Below are positions 15,762 through 24,626 of a DNA stretch of 64,000 bases, piece by piece. The notes under the pieces were generated by a model. That model was given only the letters and a program-made list of their open reading frames with translations, had not been told where the DNA came from and ran no database searches. Position numbers and translations under genes: made by a program. Each line of letters opens with the position of its first letter. The first letter of the stretch is position 1. Source of the stretch: Sphingomonas_E sp042693015 (GTDB taxonomy: Bacteria > Pseudomonadota > Alphaproteobacteria > Sphingomonadales > Sphingomonadaceae); the NCBI RefSeq assembly GCF_042693015.1, contig NZ_CP170544.1:1736001-1800000 (forward strand), read 5' to 3'.

Positions 15762-15771
15762 TTGTATACAA
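15762..15771. promoter_or_regulatory. GntR-type operator, site 2
   Basis: A second exact TTGTATACAA, 20 bases upstream of the lyase start at 15791. Its closeness to the start suggests repression by blocking the promoter of the catabolic operon. Confidence 0.7.
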
Positions 15772-15790
15772 AAATGATCCGTAGTCGAGG

Positions 15791-16717
15791 ATGGTTCCTG
15801 TCGTGCATCGCCCCTCCCAGATCGAGATCGTCGAGGTCGGCCCGCGGGACGGGCTGCAGAACGAAGCGTTGATCGTCTCGACGGCGGATAAGCTGAAGCT
15901 GATCCATGCCGCGATCGACGCGGGCATTCGCCGGATCGAGGTGACGAGCTTTGTCAACCCGCGCAAGGTGCCGCAGATGGCCGATGCCGAGGCGGTGAGC
16001 GCCGGCCTGCCGGAGCGCGACGGCGTGACCTATATCGGCCTGGTGATGAACGAGCGCGGTGCCGATCGTCTGCTCGCGACCCGCATTCACGAGTTGGGCG
16101 CGGTCTGCGTCACGACCGACACTTTCGCCATGCGCAATCAGGGCCAGACCAGCGAGGAATCGCTGGCCGTGGCCAAGCGGATCGTCGGCATGGCGCACGC
16201 CGCGGGTCGCCGCGGCCAGATTACCATCGCCGCCTCATTCGGTTGCCCGTTCGAGGGCGAGGTCGCACAGGACCGCGTCGTCGCAATGGCGAGAAGCGCG
16301 GCCGAAGCGCGGCCGGTAGAGATTGCTTTGGCCGATACGATCGGCGTGGCCGTGCCCGCCGATGTCGAGCGACTGGTGGCGCGCGTCGCCGAGGCGATCG
16401 CGCCGATCCCGGTGCGCGTGCATTTCCACAATACCCGCAACACCGGCATCGCGAATGTCTGGGCCGCGGTCTGTGCCGGCGCGCGGACGGTGGACGCAGC
16501 GCTTGGCGGGCTGGGCGGATGCCCGTTCGCGCCGGGCGCAGCCGGCAATGTTCCGACCGAGGACGTCATCTACATGCTGCAGCGGTCGGGCGTCGCAACT
16601 GGCGTGGATCTCGATCGACTGATCCAGGGCGCGGGCTGGCTGTCGTCGGTCATGGAAAAGCCGCTACCCGGCATGTTGGGAAGGGCCGGCACCTTCCCCA
16701 AAGCAAGCGTCCAATAG
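15791..16717 (+). CDS. Hydroxymethylglutaryl-CoA lyase family protein
   Basis: A 308-residue DRE-TIM metallolyase. The N-terminal EIVEVGPRDGLQNE carries the catalytic Arg-Asp pair. IEVTSFVNPRKVPQMAD follows, then the metal-binding HFHNTR. The C-terminal signature GGLGGCPFAPGAAGNVPTED contains the family catalytic Cys. It should cleave a 3-hydroxy-3-methylacyl-CoA-type thioester to acetyl-CoA or a related CoA and an oxo-acid. First gene of the operon. The start is uncertain: ATG 15791 has GAGG directly in front, while GTG 15803 has GAGG twelve bases upstream. The substrate in this pathway is unknown. Confidence 0.9.
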   Translation: MVPVVHRPSQIEIVEVGPRDGLQNEALIVSTADKLKLIHAAIDAGIRRIEVTSFVNPRKVPQMADAEAVSAGLPERDGVTYIGLVMNERGADRLLATRIHELGAVCVTTDTFAMRNQGQTSEESLAVAKRIVGMAHAAGRRGQITIAASFGCPFEGEVAQDRVVAMARSAAEARPVEIALADTIGVAVPADVERLVARVAEAIAPIPVRVHFHNTRNTGIANVWAAVCAGARTVDAALGGLGGCPFAPGAAGNVPTEDVIYMLQRSGVATGVDLDRLIQGAGWLSSVMEKPLPGMLGRAGTFPKASVQ

Positions 16718-16729
16718 AAGGAATCGCGA

Positions 16730-18778
16730 ATGGCCTATCGCCTTGGTGTGGATGTCGGCGGCACCTTCACCGATCTGCTGTTGTTCAACGAGGCGAGCGG
16801 GGCATTCTGGCGGCACAAGACGCCATCGACGCCGCCAGACAGTTCGGAAGGCATCCTCGCCGGCGTCGAGGCGATCTGCGCCAATGCTGGCATTGCGCCG
16901 GCGGAAGTAGACGTGTTCCTGCACGGAACGACGGTGGCGACCAACGCGGTGCTCGAAGGCAAGGGCGCCCGCGTCGGCCTCGTCACCACCGAAGGCTATC
17001 GCCAGGTATTGCAGATCGCGCGCAGCTTCGTGCCGGGTGGCCTGGCCGGCTGGATCGTCTGGCCCAAGCCCGAACCGCTGGCGCGGCTGGAAGACACGAT
17101 CGAGATCAAGGGGCGCATGGACGCATCCGGCCATGAGGTGCGGCCACTCGATGAGGCCGATATCCGCGCCGGCCTCGAAAAGCTGAAACGTCAGGGGATC
17201 GAGGCGCTCACCATCTCGCTCGTCAACGCCTATCTCAACGGCGCGCACGAACGGCGGGTGGCGGAAATCGCCGCGGAAATCCTGCCCGGCATTCCGGTGT
17301 CGCTCAGCCATGTCGTGCTGCCCGAAATGCAGGAATATGAGCGCACGTTGACGACCGTTGCCAACGCAGCTGTGCGCCCGATCGTCGGCAATTACGTCCA
17401 TAACCTGCGATCACGGCTGCGCGGTGCCGGGATAGCGGGCAGTGTTTCGTTGTTGCGTTCGGATGGAGGTCTGATGTCGTCCGAAAAGGCGGAGGAGCAT
17501 CCGGTTTCACTGCTAATGTCCGGCCCCGCCGGCGGTGTTACTGGGGCACTGTGGGTCGGCCGCAATGCCGGCATCCGCAATATCCTGACGCTGGACGTCG
17601 GCGGCACATCCACCGACGTCGCCTTGATCGAGGATCTCGATCCGCGGCGGGTACGCACGACCGAGGTCGGCCATCTCGCTGTGCGGGCCTCGTCGCTGGA
17701 TGTGAAGACGGTGGGCGCCGGCGGAGGCTCGATCGCCTATGTGCCGGCATTGACCGGCGCGCTGCGCGTCGGTCCGCAATCGGCCGGCGCGGTTCCCGGG
17801 CCTGCGGCCTATGGCAAGGGCGGCACCCAGCCAACCGTGACCGACGCCAATGTCGTGCTGGGTTATCTGCCGGAATCGCTGCTCGGCGGCACCTTCAAGC
17901 TCGATCGGGCCGGTGCGGAAAAGGCGGTGCAGAGCGTTGCGGATGCACTGGGTATCGGCCTGATGGAGGCCGCCCGCGGCATCATCGACATCGTCAACGA
18001 AAACATGTTCGGCGCGCTGCGGATGATCTCCGTCCAGCAGGGCTACGATCCCCGCCATTTCGCGCTGATGGGCTTCGGCGGAGCAGGCCCGCTCCACGTC
18101 AACGCCGTCGCGCGGCTGATGGGAAGCTGGCCCGCCATCTCACCGGTCAGCCCGGGCGTGCTGTGTGCGCTGGGCGATGCGACCACCCGGATGCGCACGG
18201 AAACGGCCCGCAGTTTCTCCCGCCGCTTCGCGGATACGAACGAGGCGGAGGTGGGTGAGATACTCGACCAGATGGCGGCTCATACCCGTGCGGAACTGAC
18301 GGCCGAGGGCATCGCCGACGCGGACATCACCAGCCTGTTCGAGATCGACGTCCGCTATGAAGGCCAGGCGTTCGAGGTGCCGCTCGCCATCGACGCCGAA
18401 ACGCTCCGCCGAGATGGTCTTGCCGGCGTCCTCCAGCGCTTCGATGCCGAACATCTGCGGCTGTTCACCTTCAACATGGAAACGCCGCACGAACTGGTGA
18501 ACCTGCGCGCCGTGGCGCTTGGTCCCGCGCTCGATCTGCCGGCGGCGGAATTGCCGCAAGGCGACGGCAATCCGATCGCGGCGAAGATCAGGGATCATAA
18601 ATTATGGGCCGACGGCCAGATGCGCGCAGCAGTGATCTATGATCGATCGCGGCTACGCGCAGGCGACGTGCTGCCCGGCCCCGCCATCATCGTCGAAATG
18701 GATTCCACCACGCTGATCGAGGCCGGCCATGTCGGCACGGTCGATCGCGTCGGCAACATCCTGATCAATCCGGCTTGA
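16730..18778 (+). CDS. hyuA: Hydantoinase/oxoprolinase subunit A
   Basis: A 682-residue ATP-dependent hydantoinase/5-oxoprolinase/acetone carboxylase-type subunit A. The N-terminal actin-like ATPase motif is GVDVGGTFTDLLLF, the second phosphate loop is LTLDVGGTSTDVALIEDLD, and GFGGAGPLHVNAVA is the third family signature. Such subunits hydrolyse ATP to activate a cyclic amide or ketone together with HyuB. The length is typical. The ATG follows AAGGAATCGCGA. It is 12 bases after the lyase stop and 9 bases before hyuB. Hydantoinase versus carboxylase activity cannot be separated from the sequence alone. Confidence 0.92.
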   Translation: MAYRLGVDVGGTFTDLLLFNEASGAFWRHKTPSTPPDSSEGILAGVEAICANAGIAPAEVDVFLHGTTVATNAVLEGKGARVGLVTTEGYRQVLQIARSFVPGGLAGWIVWPKPEPLARLEDTIEIKGRMDASGHEVRPLDEADIRAGLEKLKRQGIEALTISLVNAYLNGAHERRVAEIAAEILPGIPVSLSHVVLPEMQEYERTLTTVANAAVRPIVGNYVHNLRSRLRGAGIAGSVSLLRSDGGLMSSEKAEEHPVSLLMSGPAGGVTGALWVGRNAGIRNILTLDVGGTSTDVALIEDLDPRRVRTTEVGHLAVRASSLDVKTVGAGGGSIAYVPALTGALRVGPQSAGAVPGPAAYGKGGTQPTVTDANVVLGYLPESLLGGTFKLDRAGAEKAVQSVADALGIGLMEAARGIIDIVNENMFGALRMISVQQGYDPRHFALMGFGGAGPLHVNAVARLMGSWPAISPVSPGVLCALGDATTRMRTETARSFSRRFADTNEAEVGEILDQMAAHTRAELTAEGIADADITSLFEIDVRYEGQAFEVPLAIDAETLRRDGLAGVLQRFDAEHLRLFTFNMETPHELVNLRAVALGPALDLPAAELPQGDGNPIAAKIRDHKLWADGQMRAAVIYDRSRLRAGDVLPGPAIIVEMDSTTLIEAGHVGTVDRVGNILINPA

Positions 18779-18787
18779 GGAGCGCGC

Positions 18788-20665
18788 ATGCCCGCCACCA
18801 TCATCCAGGCCAATGAAACGCCCTTCGCCAGCCAGCCGATCGATCCCGTCACGCTGGAAGTGATCGAGAACGCGCTGCGCAACGCCCGCATCGAAATGGA
18901 TGCGACCCTGGTGCGCACCGCCATGTCGCCCGGCATCCGCGAACAGGGCGATGCCTTTCCGCTGATCGCCGACCATGAAGGTCACATGATCGTCGGCCAG
19001 TTCGGCTCCTTCATCGGTGGCTTTCTCAATGGCTATGACGGCACGATCGAGGATGGGGACATGTTCTTCCTGTCCGATCCCTATTCGGTCGAAGGCGCGA
19101 TCAGCCATTCGAACGACTGGCTGGTGCTGCTGCCGGTGTTCAAGGACGGGCGGCTGCTGGCCTATACCGCGATGTTCGGTCACCAGTCGGATATTGGCGG
19201 CAAGGTCGCCGGGTCGATGCCGATCGACGCGCGGTCCATCTTCGAGGAAGGCGTGCGCATCCCTCCGGTGAAGATCTGGCGGAAGGGCGAATATAATGCC
19301 GATGTGGTGAAGCTGGTCATGCATCAGACCCGCAAGCCGGATTGGTGTACCGCCGATCTCAACGCGCTGATCGCCTCCTGCCGGGTCGCGGCGCGGCGCG
19401 TGCTGGAGATGAGCGAGCGCTTCGGCGACGATCTCTACGTATCGGCCACGCGCGAACTGCTCGCCCGCAATCATCGCGCGATGCAGCAGTTGATCCGCAC
19501 CTCGGTCAGCGAGGAGCCGGTCAGTTTCGAGGATTATATCTGCGATGACGGCATGGGCTATGGCCCCTACCGGATCCGCTGCACCATGCACCGCCAAGGC
19601 GATCGGGTGATCCTCGATTTCGACGGCACCGATCCGCAGTCGGAAGCGTCGATCAACTTCTATCTCAATGAAAACATGTTTAAGATGTTCTTCGGCATCT
19701 ACATGATCATGGTCTTCGATCCGCAGATCCTGTTCAACGACGGCTTCTACGATCTGATCGAGGTGCGCATCCCGCGCGGATCGCTGCTGAAGCCGGTATT
19801 TCCGGCCGCCCTGTCCGGCCGCACGCACGCGCTGGGCCGCATCTTCGATATTTTGGGCGGCCTGCTCGGCCAGAAGACGCCGGAGTTCCTCAACGCGGCG
19901 GGCTTCTCGTCGAGCCCGCACCTTTTCTATTCGGGCGTCGATCGCGAAGGGCAGTGGTTCCAGCTTTTCCAGATCGGCTTCGGCGGCATTCCGGGCCGGC
20001 CGATGGGCGATGGCCCCGACGGCCATTCGCTCTGGCCCGGCTTCACCAACGTCCCCAATGAATTTCTCGAACGCTATTTCCCGATGCGCATCGAACGCTA
20101 CGAGACGGCGGCGGACTCCGGCGGCCCCGGCCTGCATCGCGGCGGCAACGGCATCCACATGACCTATCGTTTCTTGGAAGCCGGTGTCGTCGCCATCCAC
20201 GACGATCGCTGGTTCGTACCGCCCTGGGGTGTCAATGGTGGCTTGCCGGGCGCACGAGCACGCAAGGTTCTGGAGAAAGCGGATGGCACGCAGATCATCG
20301 TCGCCAACAAGCTGGAGGAACTGAAGGTCGAAGCGGGCGACCAGCTCCATTTCATCACCTGGGGCGGCGGCGGCTGGGGCGATCCGCTGGAACGCGATCC
20401 AGCCCTACTGGCGCGGGAACTGGAACAGGGACTTGTGACCGTCGAAGGCGCGCGCCGCTATGGCGTGGTGCTGGTGGACGGCGCAGTCGACGAGGCGGCG
20501 ACCGCGGCATTGCGCACCGAGATGCGCGCCCAGCGGAACGGGCCGCTACCCGTCTTCGACTTCGGCCCCGATATCGAGACGCTGCGGGCCAACTGCCTTG
20601 CGGAAACGGGCTTGCCTGCTCCCAAGCAACCGGTTTGGCGGGTGCAACAGGAGTGCGCGGCATGA
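18788..20665 (+). CDS. hyuB: Hydantoinase/oxoprolinase subunit B
   Basis: A 625-residue partner of HyuA. Family segments are the N-terminal DPVTLEVIENALRNARIEMD, then FLSDPYSVEGAISHSNDW, then FDGTDPQSEASINFYLNENM. The C-terminal glycine-rich THxxxGGGG-like region HFITWGGGGWGDPLERDP closes the domain. It should carry the substrate site for ATP-driven ring opening or carboxylation. GAGGAG lies before the ATG. Its stop overlaps the CoA-transferase start (ATGA), showing tight coupling. Confidence 0.92.
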   Translation: MPATIIQANETPFASQPIDPVTLEVIENALRNARIEMDATLVRTAMSPGIREQGDAFPLIADHEGHMIVGQFGSFIGGFLNGYDGTIEDGDMFFLSDPYSVEGAISHSNDWLVLLPVFKDGRLLAYTAMFGHQSDIGGKVAGSMPIDARSIFEEGVRIPPVKIWRKGEYNADVVKLVMHQTRKPDWCTADLNALIASCRVAARRVLEMSERFGDDLYVSATRELLARNHRAMQQLIRTSVSEEPVSFEDYICDDGMGYGPYRIRCTMHRQGDRVILDFDGTDPQSEASINFYLNENMFKMFFGIYMIMVFDPQILFNDGFYDLIEVRIPRGSLLKPVFPAALSGRTHALGRIFDILGGLLGQKTPEFLNAAGFSSSPHLFYSGVDREGQWFQLFQIGFGGIPGRPMGDGPDGHSLWPGFTNVPNEFLERYFPMRIERYETAADSGGPGLHRGGNGIHMTYRFLEAGVVAIHDDRWFVPPWGVNGGLPGARARKVLEKADGTQIIVANKLEELKVEAGDQLHFITWGGGGWGDPLERDPALLARELEQGLVTVEGARRYGVVLVDGAVDEAATAALRTEMRAQRNGPLPVFDFGPDIETLRANCLAETGLPAPKQPVWRVQQECAA

Positions 20666-21855
20666 ACGACAAGCAGGGCGCACTCGCCGGCATCCGCGTG
20701 ATCGAACTGGGCCAGTTGATTGCTGGCCCCTTCTGCGGCCAGTTGCTTGGCGACATGGGCGCCGAAGTCATCAAGGTCGAACCGCCGAACCAAGGCGATC
20801 CGATGCGCGAATGGGGGCGTGGCGAGCATAAATTGTGGTGGGAGGTCGTTGCCCGCAACAAGAAGTCGGTGTCCGCGAATATGCGCATGCCCGAAGGGCA
20901 GGAGATCGTTCGCCGGCTGGCGGCGCAGGCGGATATCCTGATCGAGAATTTCAAGCCGGGCACATTGGAAAAATGGGGGCTGGGGCCGGATGTGCTCCAT
21001 GCGCTCAACCCCCGGCTCATCATCGTTCGCGTGTCCGGCTACGGCCAGTCCGGCCCCTATTCGGATCGCGCGGGTTTCGGCGGCATCGGCGAGGCGATGG
21101 GCGGCTGGCGCTACGTCGTCGGCGATCCCGATCGCCCGCCATCGCGCATGGGCATCTCTATCGGCGACAGTCTGGCCGCGACCTATGGCTGCATGGGCGC
21201 TCTAGCCGCGCTCCATGCGCGCGAACGGACGGGCCGCGGGCAGGTAGTGGATTCCGCGCTCTATGAGGCGGTGCTGCAGGTGATGGAGAGCCTGGTGCCG
21301 GAATATCAGGTATCGGGCTATATCCGCGAACGCTCCGGCTCGATCCTGCCGGGGATCGCGCCCTCCAACGTCTACAAGTGCAAGGACGGCGATTATCTGA
21401 TCGGCGGCAATCAGGACGCGGTCTTCGCCCGGCTGTGCAAGGCGATCGGGCAGCCGGAACTCGCTACAGACGAACGCTTCGTCGACCATGTCTCGCGCGG
21501 CCGCAACCAGACCGAACTGGACCAGTTGATCGAGGACTGGACCAGTCAACATACGGTTGCTGAGGTCGAGGCCACGATGATCGAATACAGCGTTCCGTCG
21601 GGCGTGATCTATCGCGCGCCCGAAATGCTGGCTGATCCCCATTTCGCGGCGCGCGAGGCGTTGATCGACGTGGAGACGCCGCGCTGGGGCAAGGTCACCA
21701 TGCAGAACAGTTTCCCGAAATTGTCCGAGACGCCTGGTGGTATCCGCTCCCCGGCGCCGGCCGAGATCGGTCAGGATAATGCGGAAATCTATGGCGACCT
21801 GCTGGGCTTCGACGCTGCGGAATTGAGCCGGCTCGAAGCGGCCGGAGCGATCTGA
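20662..21855 (+). CDS. CaiB/BaiF family CoA-transferase
   Basis: A 397-residue class III CoA-transferase. The N-terminal signature IRVIELGQLIAGPFCGQLLG is followed by DMGAEVIKVEPP. The catalytic Asp lies in GRGQVVDSALYEAVLQVMES. The tail NAEIYGDLLGFDAAEL is standard. It should move CoA to a carboxylate produced upstream, making the thioester that the lyase at 15791 then cleaves. The start at 20662 is chosen because GGAG lies nine bases before and it overlaps hyuB by four bases. Confidence 0.92.
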   Translation: MNDKQGALAGIRVIELGQLIAGPFCGQLLGDMGAEVIKVEPPNQGDPMREWGRGEHKLWWEVVARNKKSVSANMRMPEGQEIVRRLAAQADILIENFKPGTLEKWGLGPDVLHALNPRLIIVRVSGYGQSGPYSDRAGFGGIGEAMGGWRYVVGDPDRPPSRMGISIGDSLAATYGCMGALAALHARERTGRGQVVDSALYEAVLQVMESLVPEYQVSGYIRERSGSILPGIAPSNVYKCKDGDYLIGGNQDAVFARLCKAIGQPELATDERFVDHVSRGRNQTELDQLIEDWTSQHTVAEVEATMIEYSVPSGVIYRAPEMLADPHFAAREALIDVETPRWGKVTMQNSFPKLSETPGGIRSPAPAEIGQDNAEIYGDLLGFDAAELSRLEAAGAI

Positions 21856-21857
21856 GC

Positions 21858-22481
21858 GTGGAGGACGAACTCCAGCAGAACTATGCCGGTGCGTTCGACG
21901 GCAATCTGGTTCCGGGCAAGCGACCGGCGTTGCTGATCGTCGACATGGTGATGGCCTATCTGGAACCGTCATCACCGCTGTTTCTGGACGGTGAGGCGGC
22001 AATAGCGGCCACGGCGGAAATGGCCGATGCCGCCCGGATTGCCGGCGCTCCGGTGATCTTCACCAATGTCGTCTATCAGGCCGGGGGGGGCGATGGCGGG
22101 CTGTTCTACCGCAAGGTGCCCGCGCTGAAGGCGTTCGATGCCGGATCGCCGCTCGGCGCCTTCCCGCCCGCCTTGAGCCCGCGCGCCGGTGACGTCGTGG
22201 TGACCAAGCAATATGCGTCCGCCTTCTTCGGCACATCGCTCGCATCCACGCTGCGGGCGCAGGGCGTGGATACGGTGCTGATCGCCGGCTTTTCGACCTC
22301 CGGCTGCGTGCGCGCGACCGCCCTCGACGCACTTCAGAACGCCTTCGTGCCGCTCGTCGTGCGCGACGCCTGCGCGGATCGGCACCCCGGCCCGCATGAC
22401 GCCAATCTGTTCGACCTGCAGGCAAAATATGCCGAGGTGATCGGCAAACGGGCGGCGATCGGAATATTGGAGCGGCATTGA
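21858..22481 (+). CDS. Isochorismatase-family hydrolase (N-carbamoylsarcosine amidase-like)
   Basis: A 207-residue cysteine hydrolase with a GTG start two bases after the previous stop. The triad is visible: Asp in LLIVDMVMAY, Lys in VTKQYASAFFG and Cys in GFSTSGCVRATALDA. The layout matches N-carbamoylsarcosine amidohydrolase and related amidases, including the tail DRHPGPHDANLFDLQAKYAEV. In a hydantoin-type pathway it would remove the N-carbamoyl group as ammonia and carbon dioxide. It is the last gene of the operon. The exact amide is unknown. Confidence 0.88.
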   Translation: MEDELQQNYAGAFDGNLVPGKRPALLIVDMVMAYLEPSSPLFLDGEAAIAATAEMADAARIAGAPVIFTNVVYQAGGGDGGLFYRKVPALKAFDAGSPLGAFPPALSPRAGDVVVTKQYASAFFGTSLASTLRAQGVDTVLIAGFSTSGCVRATALDALQNAFVPLVVRDACADRHPGPHDANLFDLQAKYAEVIGKRAAIGILERH

Positions 22482-22533
22482 CGCCTAAGTGCGCGGTTGT
22501 GGTCCTCACTCGCCACAAACTCGGATGTCAACG

Positions 22534-24498
22534 CTAGACCGGTACGGAAATCTGTTTTCCGGCGAAGACCGCCTGCCAATTTTCAATTTCGTCGACGACG
22601 ATCTCGTCAATCTCGCGGGTCATGCCGGCCACGTGGCTGTAGCTTAACGCATTCTCCGGCGCCGCGAGCACCATATCGATCCGCTCACTTACCCCGTCGA
22701 GCTTTTCCGCCGTCACCTCGGAAATCGCAGAAAAGCGCTCGAAATCGCCGAAATACCGGATGCCGGCAAAGGCACCGCCGAGGGCAGGAAAAGCCACTCC
22801 CAGGAAAGTGAACGCCTTCGAAGAATGTGTCACGGTCTCGACCGGGATGATCGCGAGCGACGCCGCCAGCACCAGAAGCAGATAAAGTGCGACAGTCGCG
22901 ATGGCGAGCGCGAACAGCAATTCGGACAGCCGATCGAGATTGTGGTGAACCTTGGCCAGTCGTTTGGCCTTGTCGCGATGATAGTCCCGTTGTTCGCGTA
23001 CATGGGGAGCCAGAAGCGTCTTCAACACCTGCTGCAAATAGGCCTGGGTCACCCTTGCCTGGGGCAAGCCGATATCGCGCAAGACCAGCCGACAATAATG
23101 TTCGGGCCACTGGCTATGCGCGCCCCGTGGCCAACGCCCGGCAGATCGGACGACGCCCAACAACAGCATCATCGGCGCGTGACGGAGATATTCGGCAACC
23201 CGGCGCGTTTCGAACCACCGCGAATGCCATCGGCGCTTGCGTCCGATCGTCGTGATCGCAACGATCGAGACGAGCAAGGCGAATTCCAGCAAAGCGAAGG
23301 GCCATTTCTCCTCCGGCCCGACGAAGGGCAGATAGGCCGCGCCCCCCATGATCGCCAGCGCAGACAAAAGGAAGTTGGTCACCATGCCGCCGCGATAGGC
23401 ATCCGACAGATAGGTCGACAGCCCGTCCGCCCAGGCGAAGCGCGGGAGGATCTGGGTTCTTATCGCTGCCACGAGATCCGCGTCCCGTCCGGGCAGCACG
23501 TCCGCGTCGGCCAATAGGGGAGCGCCCGAATGCGTCCCGATCGTATCGGGCCGTTCATAGGTCCGCTTGAGGCCCGCGAAAGGCGATCCGCCACCCCCGA
23601 ACAGAGTCTCGATCCGCCGGTAGGCATGGAAGCGACGATGGCTATGGGGGTGCCATTGCTCGGTGTGAAATCGGATCGCGCTTTCATGCCGGTTCGCACC
23701 GGGAGGATTGACGATATTCTCGATCAGCGACGCAACATCGGCATCTGTACGATCGGCGACCAGCAGGGATTCAGGAGCTCGCAGCAGGCGCACCTGTTCC
23801 GGATCGCTCGCATTGATCCATATCACCGGAACGCCTTCTTCCAGCGCGGCCGCCATCGTATGGCGCGTTCCGCCGACGGCACCTGGTGCGATACCATCCC
23901 ACACGGCAATGATGACGTCGGACTGTTCGATCATCACCCGGCCTGCCGCAGCCGCTCGTTCGGAGGTGACGGTCGCAAATGCCCGCGCGGTCTCCCCATC
24001 CTCCGGCGCCTGAAGCGTCCTCACGAACATGGCTTTGATGAGTTCGTCCTGCTCCGCGAGCTCGAAACGCTTTGCGTGTGCGGCCAATTGGCGTACCTGA
24101 TCGACATATGCGGCGGCAGGTGACACCGCTTCGGCGCGATCCTCGATCAGCGCCAGGGCATCTTCGATAGACAGCGGATGCCCGTTTATCGCCATGTTCA
24201 ACGACTGGCCGAATGGGAGCAGTGCAACGATCTCCCAGTTCCGTGCACGCGCATTCTCGACGGCCAGGACATCCGTACCGCTTGCCATCAATGAATGCAG
24301 GCGTGTCGCGGCCATCGTGTCGGCTTGGCGGGCAATCACCGCGTCGATGATGTCCAGAAGACGGATAAAGGCGGCCTGGATCTCGACGCGATTCCGGTCA
24401 AAGGCCGCATTATTGTGACGATGTCCGGTAATCCCCACGCTAAGCCGCATTGGCGGTAGCGCAATTGCGCCGGAAAGATCGGCATCGCGGGACGTCAT
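22534..24498 (-). CDS. SLOG-domain protein with C-terminal SLATT-like membrane region
   Basis: A 654-residue protein. Residues 18-27 read RLSVGITGHR, the start of a SLOG/LOG-type Rossmann domain. LMASGTDVLAVENAR and later DVIIAVWDGIAPGAVGGTRH plus MAAALEEGVPVIWIN complete the nucleotide-ligand fold. Four hydrophobic helices follow, two around NFLLSALAIMGGAAYLPF and FALLEFALLVSIVAIT and two around ALAIATVALYLLLVLAASLA and FTFLGVAFPALGGAFAG, separated by a helical cytoplasmic stretch. This resembles SLOG fused to a SLATT-type pore. Such SLOG domains bind NAD-derived or cyclic nucleotide signals in Thoeris-like systems. It is divergent from the TIR gene 128 bases away. The sensor-pore function is inference. 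Confidence 0.72.
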   Translation of the reverse strand: MTSRDADLSGAIALPPMRLSVGITGHRHNNAAFDRNRVEIQAAFIRLLDIIDAVIARQADTMAATRLHSLMASGTDVLAVENARARNWEIVALLPFGQSLNMAINGHPLSIEDALALIEDRAEAVSPAAAYVDQVRQLAAHAKRFELAEQDELIKAMFVRTLQAPEDGETARAFATVTSERAAAAGRVMIEQSDVIIAVWDGIAPGAVGGTRHTMAAALEEGVPVIWINASDPEQVRLLRAPESLLVADRTDADVASLIENIVNPPGANRHESAIRFHTEQWHPHSHRRFHAYRRIETLFGGGGSPFAGLKRTYERPDTIGTHSGAPLLADADVLPGRDADLVAAIRTQILPRFAWADGLSTYLSDAYRGGMVTNFLLSALAIMGGAAYLPFVGPEEKWPFALLEFALLVSIVAITTIGRKRRWHSRWFETRRVAEYLRHAPMMLLLGVVRSAGRWPRGAHSQWPEHYCRLVLRDIGLPQARVTQAYLQQVLKTLLAPHVREQRDYHRDKAKRLAKVHHNLDRLSELLFALAIATVALYLLLVLAASLAIIPVETVTHSSKAFTFLGVAFPALGGAFAGIRYFGDFERFSAISEVTAEKLDGVSERIDMVLAAPENALSYSHVAGMTREIDEIVVDEIENWQAVFAGKQISVPV

Positions 24499-24626
24499 TA
24501 CCTCACCGTAGCGGCGATGCTGGCCCTCGCAAGTCCTTACGACAATTCGCGCCCGTCTTGTTGTCGACTGACAAAGAGCTTAGAAAATCGGCAGGTGCAG
24601 GGCCAGCAAGGGGCGGCAATCGGCGG

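Noticed and set aside
18653..20350. Minus-strand frame of 565 codons opposite hyuB
   Set aside because: Shadow of hyuB; no ribosome site and Asp/Arg/His-rich noise composition.
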